Source: Bombardia bombarda (lineage: Eukaryota; Ascomycota; Sordariomycetes; Sordariales; Lasiosphaeriaceae). From it: DNA of 64,000 nt. A program made the position numbers and the translations under genes. Shown piece by piece: positions 24,716-35,293 of the stretch (the stretch's first letter is position 1; every line of letters begins with the position of its first letter). The notes beneath the pieces are model-generated. The model did no database searches and was not told the DNA's origin. It was given only the letters and a program-made list of their open reading frames with translations. The stretch lies in assembly GCA_030512295.1 (NCBI GenBank), contig JAULSR010000007.1, forward strand, positions 1,078,501 to 1,142,500, given 5' to 3'.

Positions 24716-25504
24716 TACTCTTCACCATAAGGGCGTAAACGCTAAGACGTTAAAAATCCTGGCTTCCCAAAATCCCTCCTTCGGGAACAGTTGCCATGTC
24801 TCCTGTGTCGACATTTTCAACCTCTATTTTGTGAAGCATTGTTAGCACACACCGATACCCCAATTGACCCAAAACAAACTCACCTCGTACTGAGGAAATG
24901 TGTTTTCAGTGACGGGCTCGATGATCGATCTGACTATTCGCATAGCCTCTGCACCATCGGGAGCCGGGATGTATCAGTTCTGTTCAATAACAGATCTGTA
25001 TAACTGAGCTGGACGTGCTTTGGTACAAAATGGTCTCCCCAATGTCAAAAATGGCCGGCATATCCGGTTGAGTTTGGTAATGTTCCTTGTAGGAAGTTTG
25101 TTCAACTTAAACGTAAGGCAGTATGCTGTGATGATTCGCTCTCTTTCTGGCTCCTTCTGAACAAGCCTGGACGATAGTAAAGTCATAAATACGCCATCTG
25201 ACATAACTGATCAGTTTGGCTTTGATGCATCACAAGACCCAGACCTCAAAGTCGCCACCAGCTGACCTTGCAAGAGGATGGTCATTCTTCCTAATATGAC
25301 GGAGACGTGACGCTCAAATAACACCAAACCATCATAACATATAGCATCCGGAGGATAACTCCGCGCTATTGGCGGTTGAGTATTTACCAAGCCAATGTCC
25401 TTTCGTTCAGCAGCAAGGAAGAACCTGATAGTGATATCATCCTCATTCGTGAAGGCAAACCTCTTGCATGACACGAAACGGGTTCGGCATGCTGTTCCCA
25501 GCAT
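24716..25504 (-). pseudogene. Probable decayed gene of unknown family
   Basis: Protein-like segments follow one another on the minus strand but cannot be joined in one frame. From ATG 25504 a frame reads MLGTACRTRFVSCKRFAF, then FFLAAERKDIGLVNTQPP. A plausible intron (GTCAGC..TGTCAG, about 69 nt) leads to GVFMTLLSSRLVQKEPERER. The coding character then shifts by one nucleotide (PDMPAIFDIGETILYQ), and then again to AEAMRIVRSIIEPVTENTF, where a further intron-like stretch precedes a final STQETWQLFPKEGFW segment. Two frame breaks in 800 bp suggest decay, although mis-inferred introns are possible. I do not recognise the family. It lies just downstream of nothing coding and 300 bp from a tRNA gene. 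Confidence 0.35.
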
Positions 25505-25813
25505 CCAACTACTCGTCGTGCCAGGACATGCAGCTCGTGCTCGAAGAGCTTGTGTGCGGCGACTTGGAGGGGAGAAGTGAGACGTTGCGGTCTGTCAAAG
25601 AAGACTTTTGAAGACTAACGACTAGGAAGCGGATATTGAAGAAACCGAGCTCGATAGGAAGTCGTCATGGAGAGGAGAAAAAGGGGGCAAAGGTGGATGC
25701 CCCACAGCACCAAACTCCACAGCATCCACCAGGCGGGAAGAAACTTTGTGTTGATAAACCCTGTTTGCTGCCCACCAATTCAACAAATCGGAATCCATTC
25801 ACGATTAAGTTCA

Positions 25814-25907
25814 TCGGGTATGGTGTAGCGGTAACATCGTTGACTCTCACTTCTAACACAAGTGTCTGATCACTCAACATCCCCGGGTTCGACTCCCGGT
25901 ATCCGAA
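25814..25907 (+). tRNA. tRNA-Glu(CTC) with a 23-nt intron
   Basis: A full cloverleaf can be drawn. The acceptor TCGGGTA pairs with TATCCGA (one G-T). A D arm with TGGTGTAGCGG serves as A box. The anticodon stem GTTGA/TCAAC encloses CTCTCA, so the anticodon is CTC, reading GAG (Glu). The T arm is CCGGG TTCGACT CCCGG. The 23 nt between position 37 and the 3' half of the loop form the intron, at the canonical 37/38 site. A T-run 4-10 nt after the end would stop RNA polymerase III. Confidence 0.92.
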
Positions 25908-25910
25908 TTC

Positions 25911-25919
25911 CTTTTTGCG
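25911..25919 (+). terminator. Pol III T-run after tRNA-Glu
   Basis: A run of T residues (CCTTTTTTGCG) follows the tRNA 3' end by a few bases, the usual RNA polymerase III stop. Confidence 0.6.
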
Positions 25920-26762
25920 ATTTTCTTGGGCGTTATACTTGCAGCCATTCATTTCGTCCAATTTAGACTACCTAGCTTGCCTCGTTCTTTAGACTGCTAT
26001 CCTGCCCCTTTATAAATCTAGACTTAATGACGTCGTATTTCTGTTGAGCAGTGTGTGTAAAACTAGTGGACTGGTAATTTTCTTCGCACCTGAATATTCA
26101 TCGTCATGAAGTTCAAAAAGTCATATTTTACAGTTATCTAATGATTGAAACGTCAATACTGTGTTTTATAACGCCCTCGATGCTTTTTGCTTGGTTTGTT
26201 TGCATTGAGCTAACACCCAGCAGTGTTTGTTCGCAGTGCCGTTGAGTTTACAGCTCCAGATTCATGTTAAGCCAAATGAATCATCGCTTACTTATAAGAG
26301 ACCTTTCTTGAATTTTGTGAGGTTCTTGTGTATTTAATATGCATATGCTCGTTGCCCAACGAGCTTCAAATTGTTTGCGGGATGCTAAGAGGTTTGCAAG
26401 ATTATGTTTAAGCTGATTGCTATCGTTCTACCGGTGCGACTAGCTTCGGAATTCCTCCATCATTATCATCATGGGTAATAGAGTTTGTTGTTTGACATTT
26501 GCTAAGTATATTATTTGCAGAGAAAACATAACAAACATAGACCCCCTTCAACTTCAGCGACGATCAAGATAATCCTTCCCATAAGTGCAATGAGTTTCTT
26601 ATTTAGCTGTGTACTATACCATACATACATAATCTTAGTTCAAAACACTGCTTTATCGAGAAACACGCTCCTCAGCTTCGCGAAAAACAAAACTTAACGT
26701 TCCGAGTTCAACAGCCAAAAAGATCGCAGTATCCTGCATACTGCGTCAAAAGTAAACGATTT
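25920..26762. other. AT-rich spacer between two tRNA genes
   Basis: AT-rich, without a convincing frame. The composition is compatible with degraded repetitive DNA beside tRNA genes, a common insertion zone, but no ends or repeats could be identified. Confidence 0.35.
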
Positions 26763-26834
26763 CGATCCACCCAGGGGTCGAACCTGGAACCTCCTGATTC
26801 GTAGTCAGACGCTCTGACATTGAGCCAGCGGACC
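26763..26834 (-). tRNA. tRNA-Arg(ACG)
   Basis: On the minus strand, the acceptor GGTCCGC pairs with GTGGATC (two G-T). The D arm is GGCTCAATGTCAGAGC. The anticodon stem TCTGA/TCAGG has the loop CTACGAA, giving anticodon ACG (inosine-modified in eukaryotes, reading CGN Arg codons). The T arm is CCAGG TTCGACC CCTGG. No intron is seen. Confidence 0.92.
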
Positions 26835-27575
26835 TGATGTCGTTGCAAGGTACTGCTTGTTGATGGATTGTGGAGTTGACTGACTCGAATATCATGTGAG
26901 AGAGGTCTAGAGAAACCTTGAGACGTGAGGATATCAGACTGGCCATTGACCAGAAAAATCGTATTTGAGAGAATTTGATGGCTCAGATAGAATATCCTGA
27001 CCGATGAGCTTCGAATAGGTTGACACGGGCTTGAAGGTGTCAACGTTGAGAAACACTTCCAGTTGATACTTCACATTAATTCTTGTGGGCGAATTTCACT
27101 TCTGACTTATTACATCTCGCCGCAGTCGAATATGATAAGAAACACTGTTTGGGCTGTTCTACTTGTTGAATACTAGAACTAGCCCGGATATCATAATGGC
27201 AGGTCTGGGTGGCTTGGCTTCCTTGGTCAGCTTGGCTAAGGGGCGTTTGTCCATTCCGGACGCCTCAGCCAGCTCCCCCTGAAAAAGCTTAATTGGACTG
27301 CTGGATCACAGGTATTTCACAACTGCCATACGAAGTGCAAGTTTCAAGTCAACGCCGTAGCATTAGGATATTCGCTCCGAAACCAATGCAAGTGAAATCC
27401 CTCTTGGGTAGCGTATATAGTATTATGCCGACATGCCACAGTTGAACCCATCATCTACAAGTTGAACCCATCTACACAGCCTCTCACTCGCTTTATGACA
27501 AGTCTACCACGGTATGGAAGTCTGGCAACTCTATCACAAATCAGATAACACCGCCACCACTCTACCAAAACTCCC
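26835..27575. other. Intergenic, nothing recognisable
   Basis: About 0.7 kb between the tRNA-Arg gene and the 3' end of the MFS gene. Near 27445-27475 the heptanucleotide-containing phrase TTGAACCCATC occurs twice. No gene was found. Confidence 0.4.
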
Positions 27576-29281
27576 TCAGACAGTATACCTAAACCACGGC
27601 ACGTCATCCGCCAACTCCCTCTCCAACAACTTCTGCTCCTCCGTCAGCTCTGACGGCCTTCCACCGCTCTCCCTCTCCAGCGCGTCTCGCCGGGCATTCT
27701 CCCGGCGACACCAAATGGTCATGAACAGCGTCAGGAAGAACGCCATGCCCACAAAGCCGATCAAGATGCTGTGGCCAGGAATGAAGCGCGGCTTGTCGCG
27801 GCTCAGATAGACGTACGACGCGATAATACCACCGCAGTTGCCACCCATGATCTGCATAGCAATGCCCGTGCCGCGCTTGAGGCTGCCTCCAATATTGCCA
27901 CTGTTCCACGCGACGCCGAGCGGGATTTGTGGGTAGATGCCTATTTTGCAATCAGTCAATGTTTGCCCATAGACTGGGCTGGGTGCGGAGATCCGAAGAC
28001 ACCTACCGATAGCAGCAAAGACAGTGCCGGTATACTGCACAGCGGGATTGGCCGTTCCCACAAGCATAGCGAACCCAGCAATTGCAACCAGCTGGAAGCC
28101 CAAGAGAAAGACACCTCGCTGGCGGTACTTGTCCGCATACCAGCTGGCCGTGACCGTAAAGAAGCAGGCGCAGACATAAGGCGGCACGCTCATGAGCTGC
28201 GCGTTGTTGGCTGTGTAACCCATATTGGTGATGATGGTCGGCAGGAAGAGCGAGAACGAATAAATGGGACAGAAGCCGGCCATGCAGATCAACATGTGAA
28301 TGTATATCTTCCAGTCCTTCAAGGCCTGCCAGACATACTTCATGTCAAAGTCGTTCGACAAGTGGCCGTGGTCCTCCTTCAGGCGTCGCTGGACCTCGTT
28401 GCGTTCATCTTTACTCAAAAATCTCGCCCTGCCCAGATGTCAGTTTCTCTCCCTCTCTCCCAATCCCCCAGTTCTCTCCCAAAGTAAATCAACTCACGTC
28501 GCAGGATAGTCATAAATCGCCCAGTACGCGCCAAACGAGACAAGCAGACTCAAAATCCCCTCGAGAATAAAGATCCACGCCCAGGCCCCCAGCCCACCGA
28601 CACCGCTCATCTCGGCGATACCCCGCGCCAGAATCCCACCAAACGCGCCCGCCAGCGTGGCAGCCGAGAAGAACAGCGCCATGCGGAAGCCGCACTCGTG
28701 CCGGCAATACCACTGCGTGATGTAGTAGTTGACGCCCGGGAACAGGCCGCCCTCGAACACGCCCAGCAGGACGCGCGTCGCCATCAGGCCCGAGTAGTTC
28801 TTGACAAAGCCCTGGCCGATCATGCACGCGGACCAGCAGACCATGATGAAGGTCAGCCAGATGGACGGCCGCATGCGCTTCATCATGATGTTGCTGGGGA
28901 TCTCGGCCGCGATGTAGAAGGGGAAGAGGATAGCCAGGCAGTCATTGTACTGGAGGCCGTGCAGGTTGAGGTCTGACTCGAGATTGTCGAGGCGGGCGTT
29001 GCCAATGTTGGTGCGATCGAGGAAGCAGAGCCTGTTGGTGTCTTGTTAGTCACAATGTCATGAGGGTCAACTGGAAAGTAAGTTTGAGACGGGGGTTCGT
29101 CGTCTTACAGATATATCAACGCCATGAAGGGGATGGTGTGTGTGTCGATCCGCCATAGCAGCCGTCGCGTCGCCTTCTCGTCCCACCCTTGGACCTCTTG
29201 GTCGACATTGTTGATTGACGCTGATGCTGATGTCTCCTCTGCCAATGTCACTGCCTTCTTTTCCGACGTTTCTTCCAACAT
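27576..29281 (-). CDS. MFS transporter, anion:cation symporter (allantoate permease-like)
   Basis: Plasma-membrane symporter of the ACS/DAL5 branch of the major facilitator superfamily; substrates in this group include allantoate, nicotinate, pantothenate, biotin and related carboxylates, so the exact one is unknown. After a ~45-residue cytosolic N-terminus (MLEETSEKKAV...) come RRLLWRIDTHTIPFMALIY and the diagnostic FLDRTNIGNARL with YNDCLAILFPFYIAAEIPSN. Next is the TM4-5 region with RVLLGVFEGGLFPG. The C-terminal half carries YTANNAQLMSVPPYVCA and WNSGNIGGSLKRG. About 12 helices are present. Three short introns are inferred (about 29029-29108, 28434-28500, 27940-28010). An in-frame ATG at 29299 would add six residues. 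No lesion was seen. The gene stands alone beside a long gap. Confidence 0.87.
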
Positions 29282-32200
29282 CTTGAAAAGATGCAGCACC
29301 GAGAAAATGGAAAGAGGATGACCGGCCTTCGGCTAGGGTGACTTCCTGTAGATTTGTGACTGGAAGAATCCAAGTCGAAGCTGATCTGGACGGCTGTGTG
29401 CGGGCGGAAAAGTGGCCCTGGATCCCTGGTGGGGAGCAACTCACCCTGTGTAAAAAGTAAGGGCAAAGGCAAGTCTAGGTCAACACTTCTTCCCGGGAAC
29501 GACGCTGCAGATGAGGTGAGTCGGAAAGAACAAGATAACAGCCCAAACTCAATACCAGCCTCGGCTCCCCAGTCCTTTTCAATACTTCACACTATCCTGT
29601 CATTCCCGAGACAGAGGAGAGACATGCAGCGTGAGATAAGCCGTCAGCACGCACGCCCACCGACCGCGCATTGTGAATTACGGCGACACAAAGTGCCATT
29701 TCGATCTAGCCAGCCAGCCAGCCAGCCAGTCCAGGATTTTAAGGTCGTATTTTGACTCGAGGGGAAGTGCTGCGCTGTTGTGGGCCAACCCGCTCCTCCC
29801 CCTCAAATCCTATCCATTGCCGATCCTTGATAACCCCAGACATGGCCACCCGATAGGCTGCTCTGAATACCCAACATAGGGTAACGTGCGGGGAGCAACA
29901 GTAATTCTCACGATGTACCGTGCTATGCGCAATTCGGGGAGCGGAAGGAGATTGAAAAACAGGCAAACATCCGCCTGTGGCGTATCATTGCCGGTGGGCG
30001 TCTTTTTTTCGGATCCACTCGTAGGATTAAGAAGCCCACCGAGATCGTAGATGCGATTGGAAGACCGCTATAGCTGGGTAGATAAGGTAAGCTGCAGCTA
30101 GCTGGCGGTGGTTGGCTCATAATACCAGAAAACGTCCCTTTATTTTCTTTGGGTGTAGTGTCTGTGACACCTTCTTCTCACGGCCAAGAACGATCCGTAT
30201 GGCTCTTATGCGAGGAGAGAATGACAGATGGTTCGGACTTTTCTCATTGCGACAGTGTGTATGTTGGATGACACAAGACTGCTGTGGCACCCGACGATAT
30301 CAGATTTCTGATGAAATAGACTCATTAGCAGATTGCTTTCAATGTTTGTTTCGTATGTACTGTACAGTGCTGTGCAGAAGGGGCCGTATGCTGACTTTCA
30401 GTACGACACAAAGGGTTCCAATCGACTCCAAACAGCCATTCATTCATCCCCTCACAGGACAGTCTGAACTGGATAAGTAGTATATCCATAATACCACCCT
30501 GCACGGAGGTCAACAGCCATCAACCGCCATCAACGTGCATAAAGCCCCGACTACCAGTAGATAAGCTTTAGGGAAACGTTGCCGCGCGCGGGGAACACAG
30601 CGTTCAGCATGACAGGCTGATTGACAGGCTGATTGGTAATAGATGGTAAGGCTAGCAGTATGCGAGGCCTTTTGTTGTTCGGCATCTATACTGTGTGTGC
30701 AAAATGGCTAGCTATGTTCATTTGATGCAAATGTTGAAACTTGCATGGAAGCGAGTTACTGTGAAAGAAGTCGTCTTTTTCTGCATGATGGTTAGTGACG
30801 GTTATAGGATAGCGTGTGATGGGTGGTATGTGGCACGAAGTACGACGTCATGGTCTCTCTGCAAGCTGCTCAATTCGAGTGTGACAAAAGCATACACTTA
30901 ATCAATGCCATACACAGGTCGGTGGGCTTGACTTGGGGGCTAGAGATAGGGGCCAGAGATAGTTCATGCCTCCCTCAGTCAGCTGCGTCACTTTTGGGTG
31001 CTATCGTGAATGCGAAATACAGCGCAAATAGTTCGATCTCGTCCTCACGCCAGACCTTTTAGAATGGACCGAGTACCTCACGAGCTGTTCATTTGATTGG
31101 CCATCTGTCTTTGTCCTTGGTCACTTCCCCTGATGGACTAGGCATTGTTCCGTTCTGGAAGATAAACAGGTACTAGGTAGTCAGGACACTGGATGCTGAG
31201 CGATGCCTTTGGCGGTATCTCGGACTGTGCCATGAGCAAAACCCATTTCGTCGCTACCGCTGTGAAAAACAGCGGCGCACAGCTGATTAGAGTGCCTGAG
31301 GGGGCAGGAGCGAGAAAAGGCTGCGCATCGCGGCGTTGAGAAGCTGCCTGCTGCCTGGCTCAAACCTTGAACCGTTGTAGTGCTCTTTGAAGGGACTGGC
31401 TCATGCCAAAGACGAAGATTGTGAAGAGGTCGTGCCTTCCGAAGAGCTAATCAGATAAATTCGGCAGGTGGCGGGATTGTCTGACGTAGGTCTCCTTCAC
31501 CGAGATATTTTGTGAAAACTGGAGGAAGGAGCATCCCACTAGCAGGGCAAACATTCCACCAATTCCAGGTACAACCACTTGGTTCCCGCTGAACTGAAGC
31601 TATTGCACCCCACTCCTCGTGAAACGCGCCTTGAAGCATCTCTCATGAAGGCTCGGGACGCGCCTTCGCTTCGACTTGGTTCATGCTCCTGGGGGCCTGG
31701 GGCCAAAACAAAGCCGACCGCGATTTTCAAGGTTCAACGCAAGTTCGAGATGAGGACTGGCAACCCGCCGCTGCGGTGCAGATGCGCTCATAAGGTTGAT
31801 AAGGTTGGTGATAGCTGGTCTTGGCATGCGACACCAACGACATTGCTCTGCGTCTGCCAGAGAGATCTGTTGCGCCGCCTTTTCGCACCCGTGCTGGTGC
31901 GCCAACCTTCAAACAGTTCGACTGTACCACTCAATTAATACCGGCAGATGTCGTCGACATTGAACATGTCGATATCGATATCGATAATCAGCAATTGGAT
32001 GGATGGCATTGCCAAACCGCAGACGGGCACGACGTCTTTATCGCACTCGCCAGCACCTAAACAGTGCATGGGTGTCCAGTCTAGCGCGTCCCGAGCGAAA
32101 TTTGTCAATGAGGCTAACATGGTTTACCAGGCTCAGCTTGCTGCGGGCTATGGCAGGCAGGGCTTACGTGACGGGAGATCTCCAGGGTTCCGCAGTTGGA

Positions 32201-32999
32201 ACCTTCTCTTCATTTTCCAGCGCCCTGGCTCGCTTGCTCCACCCACGAAGACATACCACTGATATTATCTCCGATAAGTGTTTTATAGTGTACTTCTCTT
32301 CTCGTCGATGCCATCGCACCTTTTCGACAAAGTCTGTTTTGTTTCAATTGGAATATTCCCCCTTTCAGTATTCACTGCTGCTGCCATGGCCACCTGACGA
32401 GTTGTCAGCGGTGTTTTCATCTATATTTAATATACTTAATGCGACCCCCAGGCTGTTTCCCAATAAAAACGTTATGCGGGGGTCTCTCGCCTGCGCAGCC
32501 CTCAGGTTTCCCGCTAATTTCCTACCCCCCGGGCCTGTGCCACGCTGCACTGGACTTCGCATGTTCGCTGGGCTGGGCTTGGCTGGGTTGGGGATAGCCC
32601 CCAAGCACGCGCACGGCACGCTGCAAGGGGCTTGGTCCTTCTTTTGGTCTCGTCTTCTTGGTCATGCAACTGCTGCTAGGCGCTGGCCTGCGCAGAGCGG
32701 GATGCGGAATGCGATGCTACCCAAATATCACCTCAGTCGGCTTCTCCTTCTCGTTGCATGCTTCTTCTTTCGTCTACCTAACTTTCACTTTTCCGGCCCC
32801 CCCCCTCTTTTTGCTAGTTAAAACTCGCTATCTCCTCGCATCTGCATCTGCACCACGTGGTGGTTTTGTTTCTTGTTCTGTCCTTCGTTTCACATCTGAC
32901 GACAATCTCATATGGCCTTATGACGGTAGCCTCGACGACACGATCTCACGCCTTTGAACCGTCTGATCGTGGCTTGTGGGATAATTAGCTGATATCAAG
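29282..32999. other. 3.7-kb gap with small direct repeats
   Basis: No supported gene. A run of CCAG tetranucleotides lies at ~29708-29728 and a tandem GACAGGCTGATT occurs at ~30618-30645. A 272-codon plus-strand frame (32003-32821) lacks protein-like composition and I do not call it. The last ~250 bp are C/T-rich and likely form promoter and leader of the next gene. Confidence 0.4.
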
Positions 33000-34576
33000 A
33001 TGCACCTTGCGAGGGTCAGTGTGATGGCTTCACAGAAGAAGAGGCAGTTTGGTTCTAATAATGGGAATGATGATGGGAATGGGAAAGACGACGATAAGGA
33101 TCATCCAACGACTCCCTCCACCACATCAACTACATCATCCTCCTCGTCTTCGTCATCCGCGAGCCCAACGGTAACCAGTCCCGAGAGCAGTCCCGAGACA
33201 TCACCGACTTCCACACCGTCCACTGACACGCCTGCAACCACGCAGGACCAGCCTCCTGTATCAACTCCGGTCGATCCTCAGTCTTCTCCGGCTCAGTCAA
33301 CACCAAATCTTCAAAATCCAAGTTCCAGTCCAAGTCAAAATACCGATCAAACCACACAATCGCCAAACCCATCGCCCGAACAACAGCAGTCACTACCACC
33401 ACTGGTTCCTACACCCAGCCTCTCTAGCGACCCTGTTACACTGGCTGTGCAGCCTCTACCATCAAACCAGAATACGCAACCTACTAGTGTACAAACCCTA
33501 CAGCCTCCTGCTGGCCAAGAAAATCTTGCCACTACAGCCGCTTCGTCCCCGACAGCCACAGACCCGGCTGGCTCCCCGTCAGCAGTGTCCCCAACTCCGG
33601 AACCCGAGATACCTATTACGGTACCATCCGAGAACACGGAATTTCCGAGCCCTTCTCAGACATTCGATAGAACCAGCCAGGCAACTCTGTCCTCAACCTC
33701 CAGCTCCAGGCCGTCATCCACTCGTGTAACAGGTGGATCCGGCACCAGCAACGATCCCAACTCTGGCACTGACCCTGGTTCTGGCTCTGGCACGCCAAAC
33801 GGTGGGAAGTCCGGCTTGGCACCGGGCGCAATCGCTGGTATCGTTTGTGCGTATTACCCGTTATTTCTCCCTCCTGAACTCAAGGCGCCCCCCACAAAAC
33901 TGACAACAAGCCAGTGGGACTCGTCCTTCTCCTGGCCCTCTTGGCCCTCCTATACCGATTCCGCAAGTCGCCCATCGTCAAGCGCATGATGGCCCCCTTT
34001 TCGGGCCGCAAGGATGACCTGGGCCAGGGCTCCTACGCCGAGCAGAACGCTAGCGACTCTGGCATGAGGAACAGCCTGCTGGGCACAGGAGCCGGAGGCG
34101 CAGCTGTCGCTGCGGCCATGTCCAGCCGGCCCCCGCCACCACCGCCCTTGCGCCAGCCCACAATGCGGCAAATGGGTGGCAACGCCCCGCCTCTTCTCAC
34201 CGTCACGACGACCCCCAGGTCAGCCATCAACCGATCACCGTCTCCGGCAGCCGAGCCAGCGAGTCCCACCTTCACGCCATCCCCCGTCTCTCCCGTCTCA
34301 CCAGAGAGCTTTCTGGCCCCTGATGTGATGTATCCTTCTCACCAGCAAGGCGGTGGCAATGGCCGCCCCGTGAGCGGCCACAGCAGCGTGAGCGCCAACA
34401 GCGCTGGCCCATCGCCGGTGAATATGCCCTGGCCGATGCCACCGACTACGCCGCCTATTGGCCACGATATGGGTCAGGAACAAGCAGACCAGGGCTCGAC
34501 GGGAAACCTGATTAGCTTTCAGCAGAGTGGCGAGACGGTCGTGCGCATAAACAACAGAGGGTCTGTTGGGCGCTGA
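33000..34576 (+). CDS. Mucin-like single-pass membrane protein
   Basis: Predicted surface protein. About 270 residues of Ser/Thr/Pro/Gln-rich sequence, expected to be heavily O-glycosylated, precede a Gly-rich linker (GSGSGTPNGGKSG). One transmembrane helix follows, completed by splicing (GAIAGIV|LGLVLLLALLALLY). A basic stop-transfer RFRKSPIVKR and a ~190-residue Pro/Ser-rich cytosolic tail complete it. This layout resembles Wsc/Mid2-like wall-stress sensors, but no WSC or other Cys-rich domain is visible. One 68-nt intron (33847-33914, GTGCGT..CCAG) is inferred. The N-terminus (MHLARVSVMASQKKRQF) is not a good signal peptide, so an upstream exon with the true start may be missing. The KKR could be a Kex2-type site (inference). 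Confidence 0.7.
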
Positions 34577-35293
34577 TGACGGTTCGCCGTGGCGTTGACC
34601 TTATCATATACGAAGGATCTGTATATACCTCATAGCCACCACATACCACACCTTCATCCTATTATTGAAGTCAGCCGGTAGGACCAGCCGTCCAATAACG
34701 GTGCTGATTAGCAACTTACCATCACGTCGATCTATCTATATATATATATGGGGCTTGGAACAAGGAGGATAGGCGTCACATGATGATCCATTCGTTGGTT
34801 AGCAATACCCTTTTGAAGCGCGCGATTGTTTGTTTTGTTACAGCCAAATATTATTATAAGCATTCATAATGGAATAATGTTCACGATGGGGAAGTCTCGA
34901 AACCGATCCACATCGTCCCCTCCCTCGGTGTGACCGCCCTGAGTTTCGACTTTCGACTTTCGACTTTCGACTTTCGACTGATGAACAGGGAGCTTACCAC
35001 ACGTAGGACTGGATACAAGAGACACGTTTTCACAGCATTACAGCACATACGGCCATAGATAGTGGAAAGCTCGGCATCCCGTCCGCTCTGCCCTAGATAA
35101 GCCACTAATCGCCAGACTAGTAGTTGGGTCGGTGACGACCAGCGAATCCCTGGTGCTGTATGTTTTGTTTGTTTTCTTTTTGTTTCTCTTCTGCACAATG
35201 CTTTATTACGTGACATTCGACGCTAGTGTTACAAGGAAACTGCCTAGCAATTCAATTTCCGGCCAAAGTCTGCAAACAGAATATTGCTCCCCG
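34577..35293. other. Intergenic with heptamer tandem repeat
   Basis: Convergent 3' flanks. It contains five tandem TTTCGAC units at 34944-34978 and an AT dinucleotide run at ~34735-34750. Nothing else is supported. Confidence 0.5.
34944..34978. repeat. Heptanucleotide tandem repeat (TTTCGAC)x5
   Basis: Five perfect head-to-tail copies of TTTCGAC, read directly from the sequence. The 7-nt unit would shift frame if coding, but no gene covers it. Confidence 0.9.

Noticed and set aside
32003..32821. 272-codon plus-strand frame
   Set aside because: Arg/Ser/Leu-biased with no motif, no splice partners and no promoter context; looks like chance.
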